Shown here: positions 26,278 through 36,505 of the stretch, piece by piece
Numbering within the stretch: position 1 is the stretch's first letter
Layout of the letters: each line of letters begins with the position of its first letter
Assembly: GCF_031583025.1 (NCBI RefSeq)
Contig: NZ_CP134062.1
Span: 1-64,000, forward strand
Reading direction: 5' to 3'
Origin: Mycobacterium sp. Z3061
Lineage (GTDB): Bacteria; Actinomycetota; Actinomycetes; Mycobacteriales; Mycobacteriaceae
Length of the DNA stretch: 64,000 bases
Position numbers and translations under genes: made by a program
Notes under the pieces: generated by a model
Told to the model about the DNA's origin: nothing
Seen by the model: the letters and a program-made list of their open reading frames with translations, nothing else
The model's database searches: none

Positions 26278-27588
<1,311 letters not shown>

Positions 27589-27692
27589 CACATGTACTAC
27601 ATCCGGAATCCGGACGACTTCGCCGGCCTCGGGGACCTGGTCGACGTGATTGCGGTCTGACTTCCCAATTGCGCTGCCGATAACCTGGCCAC

Positions 27693-27959
27693 GTGAGCAG
27701 CAAGCATGTGCCGGGGGGCGTCGTGCACGAGATGCCGGCTGACCTGCGTCAGGCGTTGGTCGCGAACTCGACCGCCCTGGAGTTGTGGAAGGACATCACT
27801 CCCCTGGCCCGCAACGAGTTCATCTGCTGGGTCGAGGACGCCAAGCAGGCGGCCACCCGCGAACGCCGCATCAGGCGGACCCAGGAAGAGCTCGAGGAGG
27901 GCAAGCGCCGGCCCTGCTGCTGGCCGGGGTGCAAGCATCGCGAGCGCAACGGCCGATAG
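27693..27959 (+). CDS. YdeI/OmpD-associated (OmdA) family protein
   Basis: An 88-residue protein of the OmdA/YdeI family, sometimes labelled bacteriocin protection, with no firm role in actinobacteria. The family core is clear: MPADLRQALVANSTALELW followed by LTPLARNEFICWVEDAK (here ITPLARNEF) and the basic helix RRTQEELEEGKRRPCC. The tail CCWPGCKHR has three cysteines and a histidine and could bind metal; that is an inference. It starts at GTG 27693 with a weak ribosome site. The 104 bases before it, after amt, hold no supported gene. Confidence 0.82.
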   Translation: MSSKHVPGGVVHEMPADLRQALVANSTALELWKDITPLARNEFICWVEDAKQAATRERRIRRTQEELEEGKRRPCCWPGCKHRERNGR

Positions 27960-27999
27960 CGGTAGGCCCGTTGCTGGACCCGCCCCGAAACGTCTAGTG

Positions 28000-28018
28000 T
28001 TTGGTTAGGCGAACCTAA
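28000..28018 (+). promoter_or_regulatory. IdeR iron box
   Basis: The 19 bases TTTGGTTAGGCGAACCTAA match the mycobacterial IdeR consensus TTAGGTTAGSCTAACCTAA at 17 of 19 positions. IdeR with Fe2+ would repress here and release under iron limitation. The site lies 172 bases before the start of the PPE gene and is the only strong match I noticed in the window. Confidence 0.85.
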
Positions 28019-28190
28019 TCTGGCGGTTACCCCTCCCGCTGGATCAGGTCAACGCCCCGCTGAGTCACAGCCCTGACTCCAGCGAAGATGCCGAATCCGG
28101 GCACGCCGAGCGCGAGCCGGGCTACGCAGCATGGGAGGACCGGTTGTTGATGGGTGCGATGCCGAGGGGTTGGCCGGCGGAGAGTGCGCA

Positions 28191-29684
28191 GTGACGGCGC
28201 CGATCTGGATCGCCTCACCTCCCGAAGTGCACTCGGCACTGCTGTCCGCCGGGCCCGGGCCGGGCGTTCTGTTGGCCGCAGCGGGTGCCTGGCAGGCACT
28301 GGGTGCCGAATACGCCGAGGCGAGCGCGGATCTGTTGAGCGTGCTGGGTGCCGCCCAGAGTTCCTGGCAAGGCCCGAGTGCCGCTCAGTACGTCGCCGCC
28401 CACGCGCCATACCTGGGCTGGCTGACCCAGGCACAGGCGACCAGCCAAGCCGCCGCGGCCCAGCACGAGGCGGCGGCCGCGGAATACACCACGGCCCTGG
28501 CGCTGATGCCGACACTGCCCGAGTTGGCCGCCAACCACGTCGTCCACGGGGTGCTGGTGGCGACCAATTTTTTTGGTATCAACACCATTCCGATTGCCCT
28601 CAACGAAGCCGATTACGTCCGCATGTGGCTGCAGGCCGCGGCCGCGATGGGTGGCTATGAAGCGGCGTCGGCAGCGGCGCTGGCAGCCGTCCCGCCCACC
28701 TCGCCGGCGCCGACGGTGGTCAAATCAGACGCAGCCGCCGAACCCAGCCAACTCGCCGCCGCGGCTCCCGCCGCCGATTCCGGAAACCAGCTCAATCTCG
28801 CCGACATCATCGCCCAGTTGCTGCAGCAGTACGTCCAGTACGTCCAGCAGCTGTACGAGCCGATCACCAACTTCCTGCAGAACCCGGTGGGCAACACCTT
28901 CCAGCTGATCACCGACTTCATGACGAACCCGGCGCAGGCGCTGAGCACCTGGGGACCGTTCCTGTTCGCCGTCATCTACCAGATCGTGACGTGGATAGCG
29001 GCGAGTCTCACCTACCCCCAGCTCCTGCTGGACCCGCTGCTGTCGATAACCCTGGGGGTGGTGATCGGGGTGGGTTACGAGTACCTCCAGCAGCTTCCCG
29101 GCCCGGTGGCCGAAGGTGCGGAAGCACCGGCGGCGGTGGTCAACGCACCGAGTCACTCGTCGAACTGGCCGCTGGCGACCCTGGCGCCGACGATCACCGG
29201 CCCGGCCGGCGCTCCGGCGGCTTCGGCCACCGCAAGTGCCGGGTCGGCACCGGCCTCGGCCGCGCCGGCGCCGGCAGCGTCGGCGGTGCCGTATGCCGTC
29301 ATCGGGCTCGATCCCGGTGAAGGGTTCACGCCGACATTTCGCGAGGGATCCAGCGTAAAGGCGCCGGCGCAAGGTATTCCGGCGGCCGCCGCCGGTGTCG
29401 CGGTCCGGGACAAACGCCGGTCCCGACGACGGCGCGCGGCCACCATGCCGGAGCACCAGTACGCCGACGAGGTGCTGGATTACGACCCGGAGCCCGACCC
29501 GGTGCCGCCCGACGAGCCGGCGGTGACGGCCTCAGGGAGCCGTGCGGGCGCGATGGGCTTCGGGGGTACCGCGGCCAGGGGCGACGCCGACGCCGCCGGA
29601 CTCGTGACCTTGCCAGCCGACGAATTCGGCAGTGGCCCAACCGTTCCGATGCTGCCCAACACGTGGGAGTCCGAACAGCGTTAG
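28191..29684 (+). CDS. PPE family protein, PPW subgroup (PPE37-like)
   Basis: A 497-residue PPE protein, a class exported by type VII secretion, usually ESX-5. The PPE domain (about 1-175) starts VTAPIWIASPPEVHSALL and has the SSWQGPSA segment and the helical-tip motif TNFFGINTIPIALNEADY. The C-terminus has GFGGT and PMLPNTW, the hallmarks of the PPE-PPW subgroup. Its N-terminal domain resembles iron-regulated M. tuberculosis PPE37, and the IdeR box upstream supports that kinship. The GTG start follows GGAGAG. No partner PE gene is adjacent. Its stop is two bases from the convergent GNAT gene. Confidence 0.92.
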   Translation: MTAPIWIASPPEVHSALLSAGPGPGVLLAAAGAWQALGAEYAEASADLLSVLGAAQSSWQGPSAAQYVAAHAPYLGWLTQAQATSQAAAAQHEAAAAEYTTALALMPTLPELAANHVVHGVLVATNFFGINTIPIALNEADYVRMWLQAAAAMGGYEAASAAALAAVPPTSPAPTVVKSDAAAEPSQLAAAAPAADSGNQLNLADIIAQLLQQYVQYVQQLYEPITNFLQNPVGNTFQLITDFMTNPAQALSTWGPFLFAVIYQIVTWIAASLTYPQLLLDPLLSITLGVVIGVGYEYLQQLPGPVAEGAEAPAAVVNAPSHSSNWPLATLAPTITGPAGAPAASATASAGSAPASAAPAPAASAVPYAVIGLDPGEGFTPTFREGSSVKAPAQGIPAAAAGVAVRDKRRSRRRRAATMPEHQYADEVLDYDPEPDPVPPDEPAVTASGSRAGAMGFGGTAARGDADAAGLVTLPADEFGSGPTVPMLPNTWESEQR

Positions 29685-29686
29685 CC

Positions 29687-30028
29687 TCAGTTGCTCGGCT
29701 GTGTGTGGACCCAGCCGACCACCTCGGCGGTCACCGGGTCGGTGATGTCGTTGTATTCGGGATGCTTCTTGAGCACCGTGACCACCATCGAACACACGGG
29801 CACGATCCGTTTGCCGTCCGCGCGCGTCGCCTGCAGCGCGTCTTCGAGCAGCAGTGTGGCCAAGCCGCGCCCGCCGAATGCCGGGTCGATTTCGGTGTGG
29901 TGGAAGACCCGCTGATCGCCCCGGTCGGCGAAATCGGCGAAGCCGACGTCCTGGCCGCCGACGGCGATCGTGTAGCGCCGGTCCTCGGCTCGGATGTCGA
30001 CCTCTGCACCGGTTTTGTCGGTTGTCAT
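29687..30028 (-). CDS. GNAT-family N-acetyltransferase (YjdJ type)
   Basis: A 113-residue short GNAT of the single-domain type (PF14542-like). The acetyl-CoA binding motif is in IDPAFGGRGLATLLLEDAL, and VPVCSMVVTVLKKHPEY is the conserved C-terminal stretch of this subfamily. The substrate is unknown. It overlaps the pirin gene by four bases (ATGA), so the two are one leftward transcription unit, and it converges on the PPE gene. Confidence 0.88.
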   Translation of the reverse strand: MTTDKTGAEVDIRAEDRRYTIAVGGQDVGFADFADRGDQRVFHHTEIDPAFGGRGLATLLLEDALQATRADGKRIVPVCSMVVTVLKKHPEYNDITDPVTAEVVGWVHTQPSN

Positions 30029-31026
30029 GTGCGCTCCTTCTGATGTGGAAGTGGTCTGGGAACCAGCCGGGTGGTTGGCATCGGCGGGGCGGGCAGCCGG
30101 GCGACCGAACCCTGATAGCCCCGGACGGCACCGAAGCGGTCGTCAGAATCGTTATGGGGGTCCTGCCATTGCCGTCGGTAGCCGACGATCTCGTCGTGAC
30201 TACGTCCGACGAAGTTCCACCACATCACCAACTCTTCGCAGAACGGCGCGCCGCCCAGCACCAGGACCCGGGCGGGGCGCCCGCCGGCGTTGCTCAGCCG
30301 CAGCACGGAGTGTCCGGTGCCCAGGAAACCCAGATCTGCCACCGACAGCCGAACTCCATCGAGGGCGACGTCTCCGTCGTCGCACAGCACCCCGTGCTCG
30401 AAGGCCGGGTCGATCCCGAGTTCGAGCTCGGCCCGCGGCTCCAGGTCAAGTTGAGCTCCGAGCAGCGGGGTGAAAGTCGTTACCGGCGAACGGCTCCCGG
30501 CCAGCTCACCCAGGAAGACCGAGGCTCGAGCCCCCGGAATCGACACCGGTTCGGGACGGTAGTGCGCGAAGTCGCGAGCCGTGTTGCGCGCTGAATCCGG
30601 CAGGGCCACCCACAACTGCGCGCCGTGCAGCACACTGCCGCCCACAGCCACTTCGGAGTGACAGATACCCGCGCCGGCCGTCATCAGGTTGAGTTCGCCC
30701 GGCCGCACCATGGCGTGCACGCCCGCGCTGTCGCGGTGCTCCACCTCCCCGCTGAACAGCCAGCTCACCGTTTGTAAGCCGGTGTGGGGATGTGGCGGAA
30801 CGTCCATCCGCGCGGCGTCTCCGGTCACCGGCCCGTAGTGATCGACGAAGCACCAGGCGCCGATCAGTGAGCGCTGCCGCTGTGGCAGGGTGCGATGCAC
30901 CGGCATGGCCCGCGGCCCGCCGAGGGGCACCTCCCGTGGACGCAGGATCTCCACGGCCGGGGTGTCCGCGGCGACCTGCGCAGCGCCACAAGCAACTTCG
31001 GCCGGCGCGATCTCCAGGTTGCTCAC
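30025..31026 (-). CDS. Pirin family protein
   Basis: A 333-residue bicupin of the pirin family. The N-terminal cupin has the metal-binding histidines in PPHPHTGLQTVSWLF and the GAGICHSE segment. The C-terminal cupin is less conserved, as usual. Pirins bind Fe or other metals, and some have quercetinase activity; the role here is unknown. It starts at ATG 31026, upstream of and coupled to the GNAT gene. The acyl-CoA dehydrogenase gene lies 22 bases upstream, so all three may be co-transcribed. Confidence 0.9.
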   Translation of the reverse strand: MSNLEIAPAEVACGAAQVAADTPAVEILRPREVPLGGPRAMPVHRTLPQRQRSLIGAWCFVDHYGPVTGDAARMDVPPHPHTGLQTVSWLFSGEVEHRDSAGVHAMVRPGELNLMTAGAGICHSEVAVGGSVLHGAQLWVALPDSARNTARDFAHYRPEPVSIPGARASVFLGELAGSRSPVTTFTPLLGAQLDLEPRAELELGIDPAFEHGVLCDDGDVALDGVRLSVADLGFLGTGHSVLRLSNAGGRPARVLVLGGAPFCEELVMWWNFVGRSHDEIVGYRRQWQDPHNDSDDRFGAVRGYQGSVARLPAPPMPTTRLVPRPLPHQKERT

Positions 31027-31048
31027 CCTCGCGACCCTACTCGCCGAC

Positions 31049-32432
31049 TCACCGGCCCGGCGGTTGCAGCGCCTTCATCGCGACCCGCATCACCGGCTCA
31101 GGTATCCGGTCCTTGAGCGCCAGCGCCCGGTCGGCGGCGCGAGAACGCAGCGGAGTGCCTCTGCCGAACATCCGATTGAAAGGACCCCCGGTCGGTTCGA
31201 CGGTTACGTGCAGCGGCGGGACGTCGACGGACGAACCCAGGGCATTGGAGATCACCATCCGCTGAATCTCGCTGGTGCCCTCAAAGATTGTGTACAACTT
31301 CGCATCTCGATACCACTTCTCGACCGGGTGATCGGTGATGTAACCCCAGCCACCCATCGTCTGAATCGCCCGCTCGGTGGCCTTGACCGCGACTTCACTG
31401 GCGGCCAGCTTGGACATCGAGCCCTCCCCCCGCTCGAAGGGGACGTTGTTGGCCGCCATCCAGGAGGCGCGCCACGTCAGCAGCCGTGCCGCGTCGATCT
31501 GAGTTGCCAAGTCGGCCAACGGAAATGCGATGCCCTGGTTGTTGATGATGGGTCCGCCGAACGCCTCCCGCTCGGTGGCGTAGGCGGTGGCGTATTCCAG
31601 TGCGGCGCGCGCGATTCCGATCGCCTGCGCCGCCACCATGGGCCGGGTCTGCTCGAAGGTGCCCAGGGTGGCGGATCCCGACTTCTTCGCGCCGGCCACC
31701 ACTTCGCGGGCCTTGGCCAGCTTGTGTTCGAGTTTGTCCTGCCCACCGAGCAGATTGCCGCCCGGCACCCGGACGCCGTTGAACCGCAACTCAGCGGTAT
31801 GTGATGCCCGGCAGCCCAACTTGTCCAGCTTGCGGACCAGTTCCAGTCCGGGGGTGCCGCCAGGTACGACGAACAGGGCCTGGCCGCGGTGGCCGAGTTC
31901 CTCGTCGACCACCGCGTTCACCACGTGCACATTGGCGATGCCGCCGTTGCCGATCCACATCTTGTGTCCGTCGATGATCCAGTCGTCCCCGTCGCGGCGG
32001 GCAACGGTGCGCAGGTTGCGGACGTCGCTGCCGCCCTCGGGTTCGGAGATGGCCAGTGCGGCCAGCTTGAGGTCCCCCGGCGTGCCGAAGCATTCCGGGG
32101 CCCACTGCAACATCTGCTCGGGCGAGGCGGCTTGTCCGATCGCCGAGAGCGCCAGCGCCGGCATCACGATGGCCAGGCCGATCCCCGCACAACCCCAGAA
32201 CAGCTCTTCCATGAACATCGGTAGCGAGATGCCGGTCGGGTCGCCGATCAGATCCCGGTAGAACAACGGGCTGTAGAAACCGCGCTGGGCGGCCTCCTCC
32301 AGCACCGGCCACGGAAACTCCTGCCGCTGGTCGTATTCCAGCGCCACCGGCCGGATCACCTCCTCGGCGAACCTCGTGAGTTCGCCGGGCCAGATCGTGT
32401 TGTGCTGCAGTAGGGGTCACGTCGAAGGTCAT
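31049..32432 (-). CDS. Acyl-CoA dehydrogenase, apparent N-terminal frameshift
   Basis: A flavoprotein of the acyl-CoA dehydrogenase family that oxidises acyl-CoA to the enoyl-CoA. The main frame (31049-32359) gives 436 residues from a GTG. It contains the FAD and substrate regions (AISEPEGGSDVRNL, WIGNGGIANVHVV) and the catalytic Glu in YTIFEGTSEIQRM. The conserved N-terminus MTFDVTPTAAQHDLARRTHE lies in another frame from ATG 32432. One extra G in GAGGTTCGCC (the CC at 32372-32373 on the plus strand) separates them. Removing it restores THEFAEEVIRPVA and about 460 residues. This is a sequencing error or a recent mutation; the GTG could give a shortened product. Confidence 0.87.
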
Positions 32433-32536
32433 GGCAGCGCCTCTGCTTCAGTTGCCTCGGCCCGGACGGGGCCACTGTCAAGCGCGGTATACCCCCGGTT
32501 TCGGCGCGCTATCGCGCGACTTCCCATGAACGCTGC

Positions 32537-32965
32537 TCAGGCCGCCGAACGCGGACCCACCTTGGCGGCCGGGAGATGCAGGATCACCGAGCTCAGCGGA
32601 AGCTGGTTGGTCTCCAGCTCGCGTTCCCGGCTCGCCAGCAGGGCTGCGTTCTCGGGCAGTTCCCGGGCGTTGATCTCTCCGGCGGCGATCCGTCGCAACA
32701 CCTCGTGGGCGTGCGCGAGTTGCTCGCGCTTGCGATACTGCCCGCCGGGCAGCTTGACCCCCGCCCAGACCCCGTATTCCTCGTGGTGCTTGATCGCCCA
32801 CTCGGCGCAGAGTCGCTGCTGCGCCAGGGGGCACCGCCGCAAGCACTGCACCCTCGCCTCGATTGCCGACCGCTCGTAGACGCGTGCCTTGGCGGCACCG
32901 TCGCCACCGTCGTCGTCGGGGTAGCCGAACCACAGTTCCGGGTTTGAGGTGCAGGGGTTTGCCAT
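32537..32965 (-). CDS. whiB5: WhiB-family Fe-S transcription factor WhiB5
   Basis: A 142-residue WhiB-like regulator. Four cysteines that should hold a [4Fe-4S] cluster are at 5, 41, 45 and 53. The spacing C-X3-C-X7-C differs from the usual C-X2-C-X5-C and is typical of WhiB5. The turn motif GVWAGVKLPGGQ and a basic segment (YRKREQLAHAHEVLRR) follow. I take the ATG giving MANPCTSNPELWF; upstream codons are not conserved. It is divergent from the HTH regulator, with a 145-base AT-rich gap. In M. tuberculosis WhiB5 is reported to influence type VII secretion genes, which suits its place beside this locus. Confidence 0.9.
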   Translation of the reverse strand: MANPCTSNPELWFGYPDDDGGDGAAKARVYERSAIEARVQCLRRCPLAQQRLCAEWAIKHHEEYGVWAGVKLPGGQYRKREQLAHAHEVLRRIAAGEINARELPENAALLASRERELETNQLPLSSVILHLPAAKVGPRSAA

Positions 32966-33081
32966 GTCGAAGCCTCCTCGTCCATCTGAAACGTAGGCAG
33001 AAGCGTATATGCAAACAGGGCGGACCGACAAGAGAAACGGATAACAAAACATATAGTCGCAGGTGGGCTGAGGTGGCTGTG

Positions 33082-33087
33082 TAATAT
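33082..33087 (+). promoter_or_regulatory. Candidate -10 element of the HTH regulator gene
   Basis: TAATAT fits the mycobacterial -10 pattern TANNNT and lies 23 bases before the GTG. No clear -35 box is seen. Confidence 0.35.
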
Positions 33088-33110
33088 TCGCGTATGGCTT
33101 GGAGCCCGCC

Positions 33111-33890
33111 GTGAGCCGCGAGTCGGCAGGCGCGGCCATTCGTGCGCTCCGCGAATCACGGGACTGGTCACTAGCCGACCTCGCGGCAGCCACCGACGTG
33201 AGCATCATGGGGTTGAGCTACCTCGAACGCGGTGTCCGCAAACCACACAAAGGTACTGTTCAGAAGGTTGAGGAGGGCCTCGGTCTGCCCCCGGGCACCT
33301 ACGCACGGCTGGTGGTCGCGGCGGACCCCGAAGCAGAACTTGCCCGCCTGCTCGCCGCGCGACCGCCGGCACCCGCCTCCGCCCGGAGCCAGGGAGCGGT
33401 CACTGTCGAGCGTCACAGTGACGACACCGATGTGCTCGAAGAGTATGCCGAGGCGCAACTCGAAACGCTGCGATCACTCATCGATCGGATGCCGACGAAG
33501 ACATCAAACGAATATGAGACGTATATTCTGAATGTGATCGCACAGTGCGTGAAGGCGGAGATGCTGGCGGCCAGTTCATGGCGGGTGGCGGTGAACGCCG
33601 GCGCCGATTCGAGCGGCCGCCTGATGGAGCACCTGAAGGCGCTCGAAGCCACTCGTAGCGGGTTGCTGGAGCGGCTGCCGACAAGTCTCAGCGCCCGATT
33701 CGACCGGGCCTGCGCGAGGTCGGAATTCCCGGACGCCGTCATCGCGGCGCTGATCGGCGTCGGCACTGACGATGTGTGGGACATCCGCAACCGGGGTGTC
33801 ATCCCATCCGGGGCCATCCCCCGCGTGCGTGCATTCACGGACGCGGTGCAGGGTCATGAAGCCATCGACGACGGGACCGCAGGTGAGTGA
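33111..33890 (+). CDS. XRE-type HTH regulator (Rv0023 type)
   Basis: A 259-residue regulator with an N-terminal helix-turn-helix (about 5-62: AAIRALRESRDWSLADLAAATDVSIMGLSYLERGVRKP). A conserved helical C-terminal domain without a known fold follows (YETYILNVIAQCVKAEMLAASSWR). It matches Rv0023 across its length. GTG 33111 gives VSRESAGAAIRALRES, like its relative, and has TTGGAG upstream. It is divergent from whiB5 and overlaps the NlpC/P60 gene by eight bases, so it probably controls this cluster. Confidence 0.9.
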   Translation: MSRESAGAAIRALRESRDWSLADLAAATDVSIMGLSYLERGVRKPHKGTVQKVEEGLGLPPGTYARLVVAADPEAELARLLAARPPAPASARSQGAVTVERHSDDTDVLEEYAEAQLETLRSLIDRMPTKTSNEYETYILNVIAQCVKAEMLAASSWRVAVNAGADSSGRLMEHLKALEATRSGLLERLPTSLSARFDRACARSEFPDAVIAALIGVGTDDVWDIRNRGVIPSGAIPRVRAFTDAVQGHEAIDDGTAGE

Positions 33891-34674
33891 ACAGGAAGTC
33901 GAGGCACTCGAGCGTGCCCACCGACTGTTCGCGGGCAACACGCCCCCGGTGACGCTGGAGCCGGTTCCGGCCTTTGATGCGAAAGACGTTGCGCCACAGA
34001 GTGGTTATCAGCGTGCCGCCAACCGCAGCCACGTCGTCCTGACATCGGCCGCACACACGGATTCAGTCCTCGCGACGGTCATGGCCGGGGCGCGGCGGGA
34101 CCGGGCCGCTGCGCGGGAGCTCACCGCCGGTGTCGTCGATGAGGCTCGCGCTGATGCCGCGGTCGCCCCGGCGACGCCGCTGGCTCAACGCGAGGCGATA
34201 CGCCGCCGGGTGGCGCGGTTGCGAGCGCAACGGTCTCACGTTCTCTCCGCGCAAGGCCGCGCGCGGCGGCACGGCGAAGCGCTGCGTGCGCTGCAGTATC
34301 GCGTCACGCACCGTCGCGCCCGGCTGCCATCTGCGCACGGTCGCGCGGGCGCAGCGGTGCGGGCTGCGCTTTCCCGGCTGGGGCGGCCCTACGTGTGGGG
34401 CGCTACCGGTCCCGATCAGTTCGACTGCTCCGGCCTGGTCCAGTGGGCGTATGCGAAGGCGGGAGTTCACCTCGATCGAACCACCTATCAACAGATCAAC
34501 GACGGATTTCCGGTGCCGCGCGCCCAGGTGCAGCCAGGTGACCTCGTCTTTCCGCATGCCGGTCACGTGCAGATGGCGATCGGCAACAACCTCGTGGTCG
34601 AAGCTCCCTATTCGGGTGCCTCCGTCCGGATCAGCCGACTGGGCATAAATGTGGCGATCCGCCGGCCCTGGTAG
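33883..34674 (+). CDS. NlpC/P60 peptidoglycan hydrolase-like protein (Rv0024 type)
   Basis: A 263-residue protein with an Arg/Ala-rich helical N-terminal part (about 1-150) and a C-terminal NlpC/P60 cysteine peptidase domain (about 155-263). The nucleophile is Cys182 in DQFDCSGLVQWAY, and the catalytic His is His228 in HAGHVQMAIG. The domain would cut D-Glu-mDAP bonds in peptidoglycan stems. No signal peptide is visible, so export would need another route, possibly type VII. The GTG start overlaps the regulator stop. The gene is 15 bases ahead of a DUF4226 gene. Confidence 0.88.
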   Translation: MSEQEVEALERAHRLFAGNTPPVTLEPVPAFDAKDVAPQSGYQRAANRSHVVLTSAAHTDSVLATVMAGARRDRAAARELTAGVVDEARADAAVAPATPLAQREAIRRRVARLRAQRSHVLSAQGRARRHGEALRALQYRVTHRRARLPSAHGRAGAAVRAALSRLGRPYVWGATGPDQFDCSGLVQWAYAKAGVHLDRTTYQQINDGFPVPRAQVQPGDLVFPHAGHVQMAIGNNLVVEAPYSGASVRISRLGINVAIRRPW

Positions 34675-34689
34675 AGGAAGGTTCAGGTC

Positions 34690-35043
34690 ATGTCGGACCA
34701 AGCGGGATCATCGATCAGCGCCATTGCCGCCCGCCAAGCTGAACTGGCGACCAGGCACCGCGCTGCCTCCGAGGCCGACCGGGTCCTGACCGACACACTC
34801 GTCGGCGCGCACGAAGCGCTGCGGGAGAGCCTGCGCCGGCTCGATGCGATCGCCGCGGAGATCGAGCGTGCGCGCGGGCTTGCGCTCGATGCGCCGTTGG
34901 GCGCGCGCGAGTTTCAGCGATTCCTGTTGTCCAAACAGCGCGAAATCACCTCTGTCGTCACCGATGCCCGCGAGCTGAGCCGTGCCAAAGGCGCTGTGCT
35001 GCAAGGGCTGCGCTCGCAGTACGGGCAGCCGTCCACACGGTGA
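34690..35043 (+). CDS. DUF4226 small helical protein (Rv0025 type)
   Basis: A 117-residue protein that looks almost entirely alpha-helical. The conserved stretch [25 protein letters not shown] also occurs in the next gene as LDTPAGARDFQRWLIGKLREI, so the two share a DUF4226-type module. There is no signal peptide, WXG motif or enzyme motif. It matches Rv0025 in size and place. ATG 34690 has AGGAAGG upstream. The role is unknown, but the steady linkage to type VII-like genes hints at a secretion partner or substrate. Confidence 0.82.
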   Translation: MSDQAGSSISAIAARQAELATRHRAASEADRVLTDTLVGAHEALRESLRRLDAIAAEIERARGLALDAPLGAREFQRFLLSKQREITSVVTDARELSRAKGAVLQGLRSQYGQPSTR

Positions 35044-35092
35044 ATTGTCGAGGTGACGGTGCCTGGGTACTGTCCCGCGGCATGGAGGGGTC

Positions 35093-36484
35093 GTGACGAC
35101 GTATCAGGACCTCGTGGACACGATGCGACTCATTCAGGAGCGCACCGGCGACCCGTTGGCATGGATGGCCGGGTTGACGCCCGACGAGCGGATCGCCGCG
35201 GTATCGCCTCCGACGAGCGGGACACAGCTGGCCGAGATCCTGGTCAAGATCCGTCGGCAACACCCGGACCTGTTCCCCCCGACGAATTCGCCGGCGCCGC
35301 CGGATCGCGCCGACGGCGATGCTGCCAAGGCCATCGCGGATGCGGAAGCCGCTCTGGCGCACCAAAATTCCATGACATCTCAGCTGGACCTTCAGGTGGT
35401 TTCGGCAATCCTGAACGCCCACCTGACCACGGTGGAGGGCCGCGACGCACTCACCAAACTGCAGCACGAGATCGAGACCGCCGTCGCAACGCGCTCAGAT
35501 CTCGACACCCCGGCCGGCGCAAGGGATTTCCAGCGGTGGCTGATCGGCAAACTCAGGGATATCCGCGAGGTGGTCGCGACCGCGAGCCTGGACGACACGT
35601 CCAAGTCGGCCTTGATGGCGGCGTGGACGTCGCTGTACAACGCGTCCGAGAACGCGGCGGAGACATCCGCCGGACGGCGGCCGGTGCCGGAACCGACATC
35701 GCCGATCGGGCACGCCGGGGACCGACAGCCGGTGCCGGCCGCCGCGGCGGACCCGTTGCTGGACTCGTTGCTGCTCGATGACCCCGGGTCGGCGCCGGCC
35801 GCCGCGCCCGGTCCCTCGCCTACGGCGGTATCACCCCCGACGACTCCACCCAGTGCGGGCGGTGGAGCATCCCCGGCGGGCTCGTCGCCCCCGGCGCTGG
35901 GCCTACCAACTGGGTTAACGCTGCCGAATCTGCCGGCCGGCAGCGGTCGCGACGGGCGATCGCTCAACGACGGGCTCTGGGATGACGACCGGATTGATCG
36001 AGAATCCGCGGATGAGGACGAACACGACCATCACGACGACGACCATCGGAACGCGGAGCCGCACGATCCCTCGGGGCAGCATGAGGCGCCGCCGGCAGGT
36101 CCGACGACGGTGACGTTGCCGACCGGCGAGACGGTGACCGCTGCCAGCCCGCAACTGGCCGCGGCGATCCAGGCCGCGGCCGGCGGCACCCCGATCGCCG
36201 AGGCATTCCAGCAGCAGGGCATCACAATTCCCCCTCCGGGCACCGCAGTCAGCGCTCCCCTGGACCCGTCGCGTGTCGAGCCGGGCGACATCGGCATGTT
36301 CAGCGATCGGCACGCGCTGGCCCTCGGACGCAGCAAGGCGCTGCTCGACGGCCAGATTCAACACATTTCGACCGTGACCGGGCCGAGCTTCCTAGGCTGG
36401 GAGCACCCGCCGGCGCCGGCGAGTCAGGCGACAGCACCAGCTACCGAGACACCGTCACCGACCCGGCCGTCAGCCACGGCCTAG
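35093..36484 (+). CDS. DUF4226 multidomain protein (Rv0026 type)
   Basis: A 463-residue protein. Residues 1-65 form a conserved helical head (MTTYQDLVDTMRLIQERTGDPLAWM), and 80-185 is a DUF4226 module. A Pro/Ala/Ser linker (about 190-285) follows, then a His/Asp-rich strip near 305-330 (DEDEHDHHDDDH). The C-terminal domain has RVEPGDIGMFSDRHALALG and GPSFLGWEHPP, with a PGDI motif reminiscent of NlpC/P60 folds but no catalytic Cys that I can see. The GTG start follows GGAGGGG. It matches Rv0026, whose function is unknown. Confidence 0.82.
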   Translation: MTTYQDLVDTMRLIQERTGDPLAWMAGLTPDERIAAVSPPTSGTQLAEILVKIRRQHPDLFPPTNSPAPPDRADGDAAKAIADAEAALAHQNSMTSQLDLQVVSAILNAHLTTVEGRDALTKLQHEIETAVATRSDLDTPAGARDFQRWLIGKLRDIREVVATASLDDTSKSALMAAWTSLYNASENAAETSAGRRPVPEPTSPIGHAGDRQPVPAAAADPLLDSLLLDDPGSAPAAAPGPSPTAVSPPTTPPSAGGGASPAGSSPPALGLPTGLTLPNLPAGSGRDGRSLNDGLWDDDRIDRESADEDEHDHHDDDHRNAEPHDPSGQHEAPPAGPTTVTLPTGETVTAASPQLAAAIQAAAGGTPIAEAFQQQGITIPPPGTAVSAPLDPSRVEPGDIGMFSDRHALALGRSKALLDGQIQHISTVTGPSFLGWEHPPAPASQATAPATETPSPTRPSATA

Positions 36485-36505
36485 CCGCAGAGGAGGAGAG
36501 AGCGG

